Positions 1 through 10,930 of a stretch of 64,000 bases of DNA are shown in pieces. The first letter of the stretch is position 1. Every line of letters starts with the position of its first letter. Under the pieces are notes generated by a model. The model saw nothing but the letters and a program-made list of their open reading frames with translations, ran no database searches and was not told the DNA's origin. The position numbers and the translations under genes are program-made. Source of the stretch: Alteromonas genovensis (GTDB lineage Bacteria; Pseudomonadota; Gammaproteobacteria; Enterobacterales; Alteromonadaceae); NCBI RefSeq assembly GCF_010500895.1, contig NZ_JAAAWO010000007.1:62001-126000 (forward strand). Reading direction: 5' to 3'.

Positions 1-1073
1 AGTTTGTTGATGATTGACATTTTTTGTTCATCATCGAACACAGAGGCTTCTGGGCCTGCCAGTACTTGGCTTGCCGCCACGCGTTCTTCCTTTAAGCTTG
101 AAATACTGCGAGCAAATACCGCTGCCGTGATTGTTTGAGCCGGGCTTCCCACCTGCAACGCACTTACCGCGGTCCACAGGCCAGTGCCTTTTTGCCCTGC
201 TCGGTCTAAGATAACATCCACTAGAGGCTGCTTGGTCTCAGGGTCTAGCTGTTCGAGTACTTCGGCACTGATTTCAATGAGATAGCTATTGAGCTTACCA
301 TCGTTCCAGCGGCGGAATACCTCTGCTATTTCAGCGGGCGCCATATGAAGCGCATCGCGCATAATTTGGTACGCTTCACAAATAAGCTGCATATCGGCAT
401 ATTCGATGCCGTTGTGCACCATTTTTACGTAGTGTCCTGCACCCACAGGGCCTATATAAGTCGCGCATGGCTCACCGCCAACCACGGGCTTACCCGGCAC
501 AAAGCTCTCGATTGGCTTGCCGGTTACAGCATCAACTTTTGCTGCAATAGATTTCAAAACAGGCTCAATACGCGTCCACGCATAAGGATTACCCGATGGC
601 ATGAGCGAAGGACCAAAACGAGCCCCTACCTCACCGCCAGATACAGCCGTAGAGAAGAATATGAACTTGCCTTTGTACTGCTCTTCGCGAGCAACTGAGT
701 CGGTCCACAAGCTGTTTCCCGTATCAACAACGATATCATCGGCTTGAATGCCTGCATCAATAAGGTGATTACATACGTGGTCAACGGGGTCGCCGGCCGG
801 CACTGAGAGGATAATGAGGTGTGGCGCTTTAAGTTTACTGAGTAATTCAGTATAAGAACTGCAACCTTCAACCCGTGGGGGTGTATTGCTTTCTCTTTCA
901 CTTTCATCTTTGGCAAGAATTGCATCAACTTTATTTTGATCTAAGTCGAAGCATGCCACTCGATAACCATGATCTACTAGGTTCATGGTAAGGTTATTAC
1001 CCATTACCCCTAAACCGATAAAACCGATATCGCACAAAGTGTCTTTGTGCGAACTGCCACCATTATTTTGCAT
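1..1073 (-). CDS. gnd: 6-phosphogluconate dehydrogenase, decarboxylating (partial, 3' end outside window)
   Basis: Oxidative pentose-phosphate enzyme: 6-phosphogluconate + NADP+ to ribulose-5-phosphate + CO2, cytosolic. The start is the ATG at 1071-1073, giving MQNNGGSSHKDTLCDIGF; the frame stays open to the left edge, so about 357 residues of a family normally near 470-510 are present. An N-terminal Rossmann motif (GFIGLGVMGNN, about residues 17-27) and the substrate/catalytic stretch GAGHYVKMVHNGIEY with its Lys are intact. It is the last visible gene of a minus-strand series malQ-glgB-glgX-gnd, 123 bp after glgX. It competes with edd, in the same window, for 6-phosphogluconate. The longer N-terminus before the Rossmann fold is a few residues more than in E. 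coli Gnd. Confidence 0.96.
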   Translation of the reverse strand, partial: MQNNGGSSHKDTLCDIGFIGLGVMGNNLTMNLVDHGYRVACFDLDQNKVDAILAKDESERESNTPPRVEGCSSYTELLSKLKAPHLIILSVPAGDPVDHVCNHLIDAGIQADDIVVDTGNSLWTDSVAREEQYKGKFIFFSTAVSGGEVGARFGPSLMPSGNPYAWTRIEPVLKSIAAKVDAVTGKPIESFVPGKPVVGGEPCATYIGPVGAGHYVKMVHNGIEYADMQLICEAYQIMRDALHMAPAEIAEVFRRWNDGKLNSYLIEISAEVLEQLDPETKQPLVDVILDRAGQKGTGLWTAVSALQVGSPAQTITAAVFARSISSLKEERVAASQVLAGPEASVFDDEQKMSIINK

Positions 1074-1196
1074 AGGAAAACCCTCACATTTAGATGGGAG
1101 AGCATGTTACCACTTGATGATATAAAGAACAGTCAAACATCGAAAATTTAGTGCGGTATGCCGTATTTACCACCGCTGGTAAAGGTTAATTCGCTG

Positions 1197-3284
1197 TTAA
1201 CGGAATAATTCAGAGAAACTGAATAAGGTTAACGACCTGCTTGCTTGTAAAAAGACCTGCTGAATACAAATTGAAGGCTGGTCATCAAGTGAGGCATAAC
1301 GCGTATCTAGCTGTAGTGTCCAGCCGCCACGGCGTTTTGACGTAGGTAAATGGAACCGTACGTCATTTTCACTGGCGTTAACGCATAAAAACCAGTGCTC
1401 TGGCTTAACGTTACCGTCACGGTAACCTTTAATCTCAACGCCAAAAGCCTTGTTGTGATGCGCATTCCAGTCTTCGGAGGCTTTGTCAGACCCATCGGGT
1501 TTGAACCAATTAATGGCTTTCACGTTTCTCGACAACGTAAACGAATCATCGTGAAGTTTTAGCTCGCTCAATAGAGTGGATGATTGACGCAAGCGAATAA
1601 CAAACTGACAAAACTGCAGGAAGTCTTGTTTACTCTTGTTCATCTCCCAATTCAGCCAGCTTATGGCATTGTCTTGACAGTACGCGTTATTGTTTCCGTT
1701 TTGCGTTCGGCTTAGTTCATCGCCACCGAGTATATGCGGGGTTCCTTGGGAAAAAATAAGTGTGGCAAACAAGTTGCGTTTTTGGCGCTCACGGACTGCC
1801 AAAATGGCACTGTCCTTGGTCTCCCCTTCAACGCCGTAATTGGCAGAAAGGTTGTTTCCATGACCATCGCGATTGTCTTCTAAATTATCGAGGTTGTGGC
1901 GATCGGCGTAGGTCACCATATCGTGCAGGGTAAACCCATCGTGATAGGTAATATTGTTGACTGACGTAGAGATGTGGCGATGGCCTTTATGGAATATATC
2001 TCTAGAGCCCATTAGGCGGGTTGCAAAGTCGGGTGTTTGACCATCATCGCCGCGCCAAAAAGCGCGAACTGTGTCTCGGTATTTATCATTCACTTCTAAC
2101 CACGGTGATTCAAAGTTGCCGACTTGATAGCCTCCAGGACCAATGTCCCACGGCTCAGCAAGCAATACTTTGTCGCTAAGCACTGGGTCTGCACTAATTG
2201 CTCTTAAAAGGCCCGACTGACTGTTAAAATGCTGAGGCTCCCGACCAAGAGACACTGCCAGGTCAAACCTAAACCCATCGATACCAATAACATTTACCCA
2301 ATGACGCATAGCATCAAGGATAAGCCCCATCATAAAAGGTTGTGCAGTGTTTATGGTATTGCCGCAGCCAGAGTGATTTGAATAAAATACCTCACCGGCG
2401 TCCGTTTGCTCAAGTAAGTAGGCCTCATAAGGACACAGCCCTTTGTAGGACAATATTGGACCGCCAAACCCGGCCTCTGCAGTATGGTTAAATACCACAT
2501 CCACAATCACTTCAATACCGGCCTCATGGTAACTATTCACCATCTCTTTAAGTTCAGCCAGTGCGTCAGACACGCCGTAGCGCGGCTCTGGTGCAAAAAA
2601 ATTAACAGGGTTATATCCCCAGTAATTGGTTAGCCCTTTGTCTGTAATAAAGGGTTCTGGCATAAACGAGCACAGCGGCATAAATTGCACGGTGGTGACG
2701 CCTAGTGCTTTAATATGATTAATGACACTTGGATGAGCGGCGCCAAGGAACTTGCCCTGATGCGCCTTAGGAACGTCAGGGTGTAACTTTGTTAGGCCTT
2801 TAACATGGGCCTCGTAAACAATGCGGTTGTGTTTTGCTATTTTCGGGCGAGACGTATCACATTGCGCATATTCCGCGTCATCAATAACTAAACATTTAGG
2901 GACCATAAACTGTGAGTCATCGTCATACTGGCGGCGATTCCATTTAATGGGTCGGCTAATTTTCTTTGCATAGGGATCGATTAACAGCTTCTCTCGCGTT
3001 ACCTCATCAAGGTCACCCTTTGCTCGTTCAACGCGATAGCCATAAAGCTGCCCGGCTGCAATGCCATCTACAAAACCGTGCCACACGTCCCCGGTTTTTT
3101 CTGGTAACGCTTGCTCGTGAGTCGTTTGCTCCGTATCGCTGTTAAAAAGGCACAATATAACCGCGGATGCCCCTGGTGCATACACTGCAAAATTACATCC
3201 GTCTGCGTCTACAGTGGCCCCTAAAGGAAATGATGAACCACTTTTAATATTGTTTATTTTATTCAGCTTCACGTTTTTATTCAC
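1197..3284 (-). CDS. glgX: Glycogen debranching enzyme GlgX (GH13 isoamylase-type)
   Basis: Hydrolyses alpha-1,6 branches of glycogen limit dextrins, releasing malto-oligosaccharides for MalQ. 695 aa, close to the family (E. coli 657). An N-terminal CBM48 beta-sandwich (about 18-110) is followed by the GH13 barrel: the nucleophile region DGFRFDLAV puts Asp at residue 341, the acid/base region LLAEPWDIG puts Glu at 377, and NNITYHDGFTLHD carries the His-Asp pair of the third catalytic region. The C-terminal beta domain ends at the TAA at 1197. It lies 68 bp after glgB in the same direction. A 7-bp hairpin (1166-1183) follows but lacks a U-tract, so read-through into gnd is likely. No glgC, glgA or phosphorylase gene is in the window. 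Confidence 0.95.
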   Translation of the reverse strand: MNKNVKLNKINNIKSGSSFPLGATVDADGCNFAVYAPGASAVILCLFNSDTEQTTHEQALPEKTGDVWHGFVDGIAAGQLYGYRVERAKGDLDEVTREKLLIDPYAKKISRPIKWNRRQYDDDSQFMVPKCLVIDDAEYAQCDTSRPKIAKHNRIVYEAHVKGLTKLHPDVPKAHQGKFLGAAHPSVINHIKALGVTTVQFMPLCSFMPEPFITDKGLTNYWGYNPVNFFAPEPRYGVSDALAELKEMVNSYHEAGIEVIVDVVFNHTAEAGFGGPILSYKGLCPYEAYLLEQTDAGEVFYSNHSGCGNTINTAQPFMMGLILDAMRHWVNVIGIDGFRFDLAVSLGREPQHFNSQSGLLRAISADPVLSDKVLLAEPWDIGPGGYQVGNFESPWLEVNDKYRDTVRAFWRGDDGQTPDFATRLMGSRDIFHKGHRHISTSVNNITYHDGFTLHDMVTYADRHNLDNLEDNRDGHGNNLSANYGVEGETKDSAILAVRERQKRNLFATLIFSQGTPHILGGDELSRTQNGNNNAYCQDNAISWLNWEMNKSKQDFLQFCQFVIRLRQSSTLLSELKLHDDSFTLSRNVKAINWFKPDGSDKASEDWNAHHNKAFGVEIKGYRDGNVKPEHWFLCVNASENDVRFHLPTSKRRGGWTLQLDTRYASLDDQPSICIQQVFLQASRSLTLFSFSELFR

Positions 3285-3352
3285 TGCTCATTCACTTTGC
3301 GAAATTATACCTAAGGGTGCGTTTTTCTGTGCCTAGGGTGTACCGCGCCTAA

Positions 3353-5554
3353 TTACTTTTCATTAACCACATAAAATATTGTCGCAAGCGGCGGTATCGT
3401 CAGTTCTACCGAATAATCTCTGTCATTCCACGCCGTTTTTTGCGGTGTAGCTTTACTTAATACCGTCATACCGCTTCCCCAAAACTTCTCATCGTCGGTG
3501 TTAAGCGCAAGCGTCAGCGCATTTTTGGAGTCTACCCCTACCCTGAAGTTTTCATGAGGTATTGGTGTAAAGTTGGTAATGACATACACTTTTTGTTTTG
3601 AAGACTTTGCGTTTCGAACAAATGAAACGATGCTTTGCCCTGCATTACTGTGGTCTATCCATGCAAAACCATCGGCGTGGTGATCTTGTTCATAAAGCGC
3701 AGGGGTTGTTTTGTATAAATGATTCAGTGCTTTGTAGACAGCTTGCACCCCTTTATGACGGTCGAAGTTCAAGAGCCCCCAGTCTAGTTCGCTATCGTGA
3801 TTCCATTCTGAAGACTGGCCTAACTCATTACCCATAAAGTTCAGCTTTTTGCCCGGGTGCCCGTACATAAACCCAGCGTAGCAGCGCAAGTTAGCCGTTT
3901 GTTGCCATTCGTCACCGGGCATTTTACGCAGCATACTCCCTTTACCGTGCACAACTTCATCGTGGGAAATTGGCAGCACAAAATTTTCGTCAAATGAATA
4001 AACCATGCTGAAGGTAATATCGCCGTGATGGTAATTTCTGTAAGCGGGGTCTTTGGCAATGTAATGCAATGAATCGTGCATCCACCCCATGTTCCATTTA
4101 AAACCAAAACCTAAACCACCGTCAAACACGGGGCGAGAAACTTTAGGGAAAGACGTTGACTCTTCAGCAATCGTCATCGCATCAGGGAAGTGTTTGTAGA
4201 CTTCTTCGTTCATCCAGCGCAACAAGCTGATAGCTTCGTAATTCTCGTTCCCGCCATCCACATTGGGGATCCATTCGCCATCATTGCGTGAGTAATCCAA
4301 GTACAGCATTGACGCTACGGCGTCGACGCGCAAACCGTCGATGTGGAATTTATCTAACCAGAATAACGCGTTGGCGACTAAGAACTGACGAACCGTGTCT
4401 TTGCCAAAATCGTAAATGCATGAATTCCAATCCGGGTGCCAGCCCTTCTTAGGATCCTCATACTCATACATGCACGTGCCGTCAAAGCGCGCCAGTCCGT
4501 GCCCGTCTTCAGGAAAGTGAGCTGGAACCCAATCAATAATAACGCCAACACCTGCTTGGTGGCAGCGGTCGACAAAGTATTTGAAATCGTCAGGGTCGCC
4601 AAATCGGCTTGTCGGTGCAAACATACCCACGGGCTGATACCCCCAAGAGCCATCGAATGGAAATTCTGATATGGGCAGTAATTCAACATGGGTGTAGCCC
4701 ATATCGCTAACGTAATCGATTAAGTTGTCAGCTAATTCTTTATAGCTTAAATAGCGTGCATCGCTCTCGCTATTCGGACGTTTCCATGACCCCAAATGAA
4801 CTTCGTAAATGCTCATAGGTGTGGTGTATTTATTTGCTTTTCGTTTCTCCAACCATTCGTCATCATTCCACGTGTAGTTGTCGTGGTTGTATACTTTTGA
4901 TGCATGGGAAGGGTATTGCTCAGCGCTAAATCCTAGAGGGTCGGCTTTATGAGGAAGGTCGTAGCCACGAGAGTCTTTAACTTGATACTTGTAGCGCTCG
5001 CCTTCGGCCATACCTGGAATAAACAACACCCAGTAACCCATGGATGTTTTTTCCATAGGATGAATCCGGCCATCCCACTGGTTAAAATCGCCGATTACCG
5101 ATACTGCCGACGCATTCGGTGCGAACACACAATATCTTACCCCTTCTACCGATGAGTTATCTGCCGCATCTACAATGAGTAACTGAGCGCCCGCTTGTTG
5201 ATACAGGTTAAACGGTGTGCTGTCGATAAAATGAACGGCGTGATATGCCTGTTCTTTAAACTGGTATGGGTCGGTGTAATCGTACTGTTGCTGCCCTTTA
5301 TTAACAACAACGCGATAAACATGACTAGCACAGTCTCTTGGAATGACAGCTTCAAATAAACCTGAGGTTGAAATAGGCAGTAACGATATGTCTTTCAGTG
5401 CAGGGCTATCCCACGTTATCGTTATCGATGTTGCTTCTGGACGCCATACGCGAAGAAGTAATTCACCTTCGCCTTCGATAACACCTAATTGGGAAAACGG
5501 TTGTGAACATTTTGCTTGTTCAAACTGCTCAACTACCTTCTGCACTAACTGCAT
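3353..5554 (-). CDS. glgB: 1,4-alpha-glucan branching enzyme GlgB
   Basis: Introduces alpha-1,6 branches into glycogen by cutting and transferring alpha-1,4 segments. 733 aa, matching E. coli GlgB (728). It has N-terminal N1/CBM48 domains (about 20-230), then a GH13 barrel with DGLRVDAVA (nucleophile Asp 411), TIAEEST (acid/base Glu 464) and LPISHDEVVHGKGSM (third catalytic Asp). The start ATG at 5554 has AGGAG six bases upstream. That Shine-Dalgarno lies immediately after the U-tract of an intrinsic terminator (5569-5588), so glgB either depends on read-through from malQ or on a promoter further upstream; see findings. The pairing of a branching with two degradative enzymes suggests remodelling of storage glucan. 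Confidence 0.96.
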   Translation of the reverse strand: MQLVQKVVEQFEQAKCSQPFSQLGVIEGEGELLLRVWRPEATSITITWDSPALKDISLLPISTSGLFEAVIPRDCASHVYRVVVNKGQQQYDYTDPYQFKEQAYHAVHFIDSTPFNLYQQAGAQLLIVDAADNSSVEGVRYCVFAPNASAVSVIGDFNQWDGRIHPMEKTSMGYWVLFIPGMAEGERYKYQVKDSRGYDLPHKADPLGFSAEQYPSHASKVYNHDNYTWNDDEWLEKRKANKYTTPMSIYEVHLGSWKRPNSESDARYLSYKELADNLIDYVSDMGYTHVELLPISEFPFDGSWGYQPVGMFAPTSRFGDPDDFKYFVDRCHQAGVGVIIDWVPAHFPEDGHGLARFDGTCMYEYEDPKKGWHPDWNSCIYDFGKDTVRQFLVANALFWLDKFHIDGLRVDAVASMLYLDYSRNDGEWIPNVDGGNENYEAISLLRWMNEEVYKHFPDAMTIAEESTSFPKVSRPVFDGGLGFGFKWNMGWMHDSLHYIAKDPAYRNYHHGDITFSMVYSFDENFVLPISHDEVVHGKGSMLRKMPGDEWQQTANLRCYAGFMYGHPGKKLNFMGNELGQSSEWNHDSELDWGLLNFDRHKGVQAVYKALNHLYKTTPALYEQDHHADGFAWIDHSNAGQSIVSFVRNAKSSKQKVYVITNFTPIPHENFRVGVDSKNALTLALNTDDEKFWGSGMTVLSKATPQKTAWNDRDYSVELTIPPLATIFYVVNEK

Positions 5555-5560
5555 TTGTTA

Positions 5561-5632
5561 CTCCTATTAAAAACCCGCGATGCGCGGGCCTAACTAAGTC
5601 ATAGTGAGAGGCAGCAAAGAGCACCTCTCATT
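5561..5632 (-). terminator. Tandem hairpins with U-tract between malQ and glgB
   Basis: Read on the minus strand, a 7-bp hairpin (5605-5611 with 5624-5630) comes first just after the malQ stop. Then comes a GC-perfect 6-bp hairpin (CCCGCG, loop CAT, CGCGGG; 5574-5588) followed by UUUUU (5569-5573). The glgB Shine-Dalgarno AGGAG (5561-5565) follows three bases later. It is a textbook intrinsic terminator placed directly against the next gene's ribosome binding site. Confidence 0.8.
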
Positions 5633-5648
5633 AAATTACCCTGCAAGG

Positions 5649-7847
5649 TTAACGATTACTCGCTTGTTTTCTTGCAGCAGTAAGTTTAGACGCTAACGCA
5701 TTTATATCATGACTTTCAAAGATTGACTCAATATTCTGTGTCAACTTTCGGCGCCAATTCGGGTATTCGTTAAACGTACCTGGAATATTCACTGGCTTAT
5801 CCATTTCCAGCCAGTCTTCTAACTGCAAGCTCAGCAGCGCACTTGAACCACCAGCCATGTGAACCTGCATGCCGTTGTTAAGCTCTCGATTCATACCGGT
5901 AACATTGACGTCGTGTCCCACATGTTCTGGGATAGAGTGATGCCCGTGCAGTGTATTAAGGATCTCCTGCTTGTTTTCATGCCTATCAGCATACAGGGTT
6001 TGCAATATATCATCCGTTGGATACAGCCCAATCTCTTTACCCAACTCTAAATCTAAACAGTGCCAGTAGCCAATAAGCGTTGGCATATCGTGGGTTGTTA
6101 ACGTACTCATCGACTGTTCAGGATAATGACTTGGTGAATAAAAACCACCGTCCTCGGCCTGTTCGAAGAAAAACACACGGTATGAATAAACGCCATTTTG
6201 AGCAAGCTTACTACGAATTTCCTCTGGTACTGTTCCGAGGTCTTCGCCAATCACTAAACTTTCATTTCGGTGACTTTCTAACGCTAAAATCCCAAGTAAA
6301 TCATCTACTGGGTAGTAAACGTACCCGCCCTCTTTGGCACTATCACCTTTACACACCCACCACAGGCGAAGAAGTGCCATCACGTGGTCAATACGCAATG
6401 AGCCAGAAGACGCCATGTTCGACGCAAACAAATCAATGATCGGTTGATACTGTTGCTCGTAGAGCTTTTGAGGGTCCATTGGCGGCAACCCCCAGTTTTG
6501 GCCTAACGGACCAAGAATATCTGGCGGAGCCCCCACACTTGCATCGGTACAGTATAAATCTTTATTGCCCCAAATCTCAGCGCTGCCTTCACTCACACCA
6601 ACCGCTAGGTCGCGATAAAGACCAATGGTCATGTTGGCATCAAGTGCTCTGCTGCTTGCCATGTCGAGCTGCTGGGCAGCAATCCATTGCAAGAACAGAT
6701 AAAACTTAACGTCGTGAGCGTTATCTTTCTTAAATTTAGCAACCGCAGAGTTGTGGTAATCTTTGTATGCTTTAGGGAATACAGGCCATCCCCAGCTTTC
6801 TTTGCCATCTGATTTTAACTTAGACTGCAATGCGTCGTACACCGCAAGCATATCAAGACTCTCACCACCGGCTTCAACAAAGGCATTAAACGCTTTATTT
6901 TGCGGTGTTTTGCCACGTAGAAACTGTTTATCGTAGATATTGAACAAGGCGTATAGGGCGGAAAGCTTTAGCTTGGCTACCGCTTCGTAATCTACGTGTT
7001 CAGCGTCTCGGGCATGTTTCAAGGTGTCGACAAAGTCATCTGCATTGACCACATCTTGAACAGATTTATCATCGAAGCCTTCAACAGCAGTGACGTCAAT
7101 ATATAGATAGTTCAACCAACGACGTGAGCTTGGGCCATAAGGCGAACAGGCATTTGGGTTTGCCGGATAAAGTGCATGTATCGGATTAAGACCGATAAAG
7201 TCAGCCCCCACGCCCGCAGCATTATCAATCAGTTTTGCTAGGTCAGAAAAATCACCAATACCCCAGTTATTTTCGCTGCGCACACAATAAAGCTGGACGC
7301 TTAGGCCCCAGATTTTTTTTCCATCCTTGATTTCATTGGGGCTATAGCACGCTTCTGGCGCAACGATGAGTCTTGAGGTGCCAAGTTGGTCGTCGTCGGC
7401 TTTAAGTACTATATTGTGATAGCCCAGAGGGAAGTCCAAAGGCAGTTTCACTGCGTACTCATGAAACTCTACTTCATCGATATGGGCCATTGACGTCATT
7501 TTTTGGTCAACAGGCGTAAACGGGTATTGTTTTTGACTACCATCTTCTAAGGTAATCTCAAACACATGCTCGTCATTAACAAGTTCGATAGGCAGACGCA
7601 CAGGCAAATAAATTGCTTCAGTAGCTCTGACTACCTGGACGGGATTAAGCGGCGACAACCAAACGGAGGAAACATCTTGAGCTATTTGAGACTGAATTTT
7701 TTCATCACTGGATGTGTCATAGCCTAGCGCGTTTAATAGTTTCGCTTTGCTCGGTTCTGCGATGGTTGTCGGGTTGCCCCATGCGTCGACGTAGTGGGTC
7801 TCGATCCCACGCATTTCAACCAGTTGTTGCAGAAGTTGTTGTGTCAT
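5649..7847 (-). CDS. malQ: 4-alpha-glucanotransferase (amylomaltase) MalQ
   Basis: Disproportionates malto-oligosaccharides, releasing glucose and longer dextrins, a GH77 enzyme in the cytosol. 732 aa, within the bacterial type-II MalQ range (E. coli 694). Visible motifs: WGLSVQLYCVRSENNWGIGDF in the barrel entry, LRIDHVMALLRLWW (nucleophile Asp region), VIGEDLGTVP (acid/base Glu region) and TTHDMPTLIGYW. An N-terminal beta-sandwich extension of about 160 residues precedes the barrel. First gene of the malQ-glgB-glgX series, divergent from gapA over a 239-bp AT-rich spacer that must hold both promoters. Free glucose made here would feed glk in the neighbouring Entner-Doudoroff operon (inference). 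Confidence 0.95.
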   Translation of the reverse strand: MTQQLLQQLVEMRGIETHYVDAWGNPTTIAEPSKAKLLNALGYDTSSDEKIQSQIAQDVSSVWLSPLNPVQVVRATEAIYLPVRLPIELVNDEHVFEITLEDGSQKQYPFTPVDQKMTSMAHIDEVEFHEYAVKLPLDFPLGYHNIVLKADDDQLGTSRLIVAPEACYSPNEIKDGKKIWGLSVQLYCVRSENNWGIGDFSDLAKLIDNAAGVGADFIGLNPIHALYPANPNACSPYGPSSRRWLNYLYIDVTAVEGFDDKSVQDVVNADDFVDTLKHARDAEHVDYEAVAKLKLSALYALFNIYDKQFLRGKTPQNKAFNAFVEAGGESLDMLAVYDALQSKLKSDGKESWGWPVFPKAYKDYHNSAVAKFKKDNAHDVKFYLFLQWIAAQQLDMASSRALDANMTIGLYRDLAVGVSEGSAEIWGNKDLYCTDASVGAPPDILGPLGQNWGLPPMDPQKLYEQQYQPIIDLFASNMASSGSLRIDHVMALLRLWWVCKGDSAKEGGYVYYPVDDLLGILALESHRNESLVIGEDLGTVPEEIRSKLAQNGVYSYRVFFFEQAEDGGFYSPSHYPEQSMSTLTTHDMPTLIGYWHCLDLELGKEIGLYPTDDILQTLYADRHENKQEILNTLHGHHSIPEHVGHDVNVTGMNRELNNGMQVHMAGGSSALLSLQLEDWLEMDKPVNIPGTFNEYPNWRRKLTQNIESIFESHDINALASKLTAARKQASNR

Positions 7848-7987
7848 TATGAGTCATTCCTGTTATTCGGCAAAAGACGCTGGCATAGGCAAACTTGCAG
7901 AAAGCGTCTACAAACAATTTTTTAACATTATTCTAGAAACTACGCGCTGGCGAAACTGAATACGTTTGCATAAGTATTTATTCGTAA

Positions 7988-9082
<1,095 letters not shown>

Positions 9083-9142
9083 CTTAGCAATAACAAATTT
9101 TGCGGCGTTAACGCTTTATTTGTTTAACAGTTAAGGTAATCT

Positions 9143-9175
9143 AAAGGCGTAGATGTCATATCTGCGCCTTTTTTG
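9143..9175 (+). terminator. Intrinsic terminator after gapA
   Basis: A 9-bp stem (GGCGTAGAT with ATCTGCGCC, one G-U pair, loop GTCAT) flanked by AAA and a run of six T residues, about 60 bp after the gapA stop. Confidence 0.9.
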
Positions 9176-9211
9176 TTTCTGTGGCAGTGGTAATGTTTCG
9201 TCACTTTTAGC

Positions 9212-9270
9212 TTAAGCTCTGTCGTATGAGCTCTGACGTATAAGCTCTGTTATTTTATCTCTGTCGTTTA
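9212..9270 (+). repeat. Degenerate tandem 14-15-bp repeats before the mutarotase gene
   Basis: About four imperfect copies of a unit like AAGCTCTGTCGTAT occur head to tail (starts near 9214, 9228, 9242 and 9256), just upstream of the yeaD-like gene. Copies 1 to 3 are the clearest. No operator family is recognised; it may be slippage-derived. Confidence 0.6.
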
Positions 9271-9312
9271 AGTTTTACGTCTTCATTTTCTTTATTTTTT
9301 AGCGGAGCATCT

Positions 9313-10164
9313 ATGTCGCCGGTACCGTCAATTTCTATCAGTGAGTCTAACGGACTTTCATTTCTCAACGTTAACAATGAGTTTGCGTCGGCAAAAATCA
9401 GTTTGTTCGGTGGGCACGTTTTATCATTTGTGCCAGCTTTAGACGGCAAAGACAGGCTCTGGGTTAGCCCTCATGCTTATTTAAACGGCGAACGCCCTAT
9501 CAGAGGGGGTATTCCTATTTGTTGGCCGTGGTTTGCTAACGACCACGGCAAAGAGGCTGGTGAGTTGCCGCCTCATGGTTTTTTACGAACTCAAGTATGG
9601 CAACTCACAGAGTCGTCAGAAGACGAAAGTGGAACAACGCTAGCTTTGACCCCTTCGTTTACTCGTGCAGAAGGCTTTGAACACGACTGTAACGTTGTAC
9701 TTCGAGTACACGTAGGCGCACGTCTACGTGTGGCCTTAGAAACTGAGAACACCGGTGTGGCTCCTTTCTCGTTTAATACAGCATTACACACCTACTTTCA
9801 CGTAGACCATATCAAACATACTGAGCTTGTTGGAATAACGGGTGAGTACAAAGATAAGCTCGATGACTGGGCGGTAAAACCCACACCTGTGCCCTACACT
9901 ATTGATGCCGAAACAGACCGTATTCACTTATCTGCGGTAAAACAAGCAACTATTTCGGTTGATAGCACTGAATTTACTGATGTCATTTCAGAAGGTAACG
10001 ACTCACTCGTGGTATGGAACCCGTGGCAAGGTGCAGCCTCTATTTCTGATATGGACCCGTTTGGCTACAAGCATATGCTGTGCGTGGAATCGTCGGTAAC
10101 AAAAGGGCTTAAGCTTGAGCCGGGAGAAAAGTTTGAACTGGCTCAGATAATCGTGCCGAAATAA
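9313..10164 (+). CDS. yeaD: D-hexose-6-phosphate mutarotase (aldose-1-epimerase family, YeaD-like)
   Basis: Interconverts alpha and beta anomers of glucose-6-phosphate, providing the anomer used by Zwf. 283 aa (E. coli YeaD 294). The family signatures RPIRGGIPICWPWFA and LPPHGFLRTQVW with the substrate His are present, as is NTALHTYFHVDH with a second His cluster; the C-terminal WNPWQGAASISDMDPFGYKHMLCVE holds the catalytic Glu region. The ATG at 9313 is preceded by GGAG. It sits between gapA and the convergent Entner-Doudoroff operon, which fits a role at the glucose-6-phosphate node. Family assignment is firm; the exact sugar phosphate is inferred. Confidence 0.9.
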   Translation: MSPVPSISISESNGLSFLNVNNEFASAKISLFGGHVLSFVPALDGKDRLWVSPHAYLNGERPIRGGIPICWPWFANDHGKEAGELPPHGFLRTQVWQLTESSEDESGTTLALTPSFTRAEGFEHDCNVVLRVHVGARLRVALETENTGVAPFSFNTALHTYFHVDHIKHTELVGITGEYKDKLDDWAVKPTPVPYTIDAETDRIHLSAVKQATISVDSTEFTDVISEGNDSLVVWNPWQGAASISDMDPFGYKHMLCVESSVTKGLKLEPGEKFELAQIIVPK

Positions 10165-10216
10165 GTCTCAAGTGTGGCGTGGGTACAACGTCAGACAAAT
10201 ACGGGTTGAGTAAAAC

Positions 10217-10244
10217 AAAAAACCTGCCAATTGGCAGGTTTTTT
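10217..10244. terminator. Bidirectional terminator between yeaD and eda
   Basis: A perfect 28-bp palindrome: six A, ACCTGCC-AATT-type centre and six T, so both strands present a GC stem plus a U-tract. It separates two convergent transcription units. Confidence 0.93.
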
Positions 10245-10282
10245 AATGCTGATACGTTTAGCTTAGGCTTATGGCAGAATAA

Positions 10283-10927
10283 TTACTGCTTTGCACCGGC
10301 AACCGCTTCTTTCGCTAACTGCGTAATACGGCCCCAATCACCTGACTCAATCGCGTCATCAGGCGCTAACCACGAACCACCCACACATTTCACGTTATTC
10401 AGCGAAAGGTAATCGTTGTAGTTATTAGGGCCAATGCCGCCAGTCGGACAAAATGTCACGTCTGGAAACGGGCCGCTGATTGATTTAATGGCTTTCACGC
10501 CGCCAGATGCTTCAGCAGGGAAAAATTTCATGTGGGTATAACCCGCATCTTTACCCTTCATCAAATCTGACGTTGATGAAATACCTGGAATCAGCGGTAT
10601 TTCTGCGTCCATACCCGCTTTCAGTAAATCGGCAGTCATACCAGGGCTAATAGCGAATTTAGCCCCCGCATCTACAACCGCTTTTAACTGCTGTGCATTG
10701 GTTACTGTACCGGCGCCAATCAGAGAGTCAGGTACTTCTTGCGCAATACGCTTAATAACGTCAATAGCAGAAGGTGTGCGAAGGGTAACTTCTAGCACTT
10801 TTATTCCACCGGCCATCAGCGCTTTCGCCAAAGGAACGGCCTTTTCTACGTCGTTGATAACCAATACAGGAACCACAGGTCCGGCCGCAAAAATTTCCTC
10901 TGGAGTGTACTTCCATTTAGTCGTCAT
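10283..10927 (-). CDS. eda: 2-dehydro-3-deoxy-phosphogluconate (KDPG) aldolase
   Basis: Cleaves KDPG into pyruvate and glyceraldehyde-3-phosphate, the last step of the Entner-Doudoroff pathway. 214 aa, as in E. coli (213). Glu46 in LEVTLRT and the Schiff-base Lys134 in [13 protein letters not shown] are present, along with GAGTVTN and PTGGIGPNN phosphate-binding loops. The ATG at 10927 lies three bases after the glk stop, so it is translated as the last gene of zwf-pgl-edd-glk-eda. Confidence 0.97.
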   Translation of the reverse strand: MTTKWKYTPEEIFAAGPVVPVLVINDVEKAVPLAKALMAGGIKVLEVTLRTPSAIDVIKRIAQEVPDSLIGAGTVTNAQQLKAVVDAGAKFAISPGMTADLLKAGMDAEIPLIPGISSTSDLMKGKDAGYTHMKFFPAEASGGVKAIKSISGPFPDVTFCPTGGIGPNNYNDYLSLNNVKCVGGSWLAPDDAIESGDWGRITQLAKEAVAGAKQ

Positions 10928-10930
10928 AAT

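Noticed and set aside
1166..1183. Hairpin between glgX and gnd as terminator
   Set aside because: Only 7 bp, AU-containing, and without a U-tract on the minus strand.
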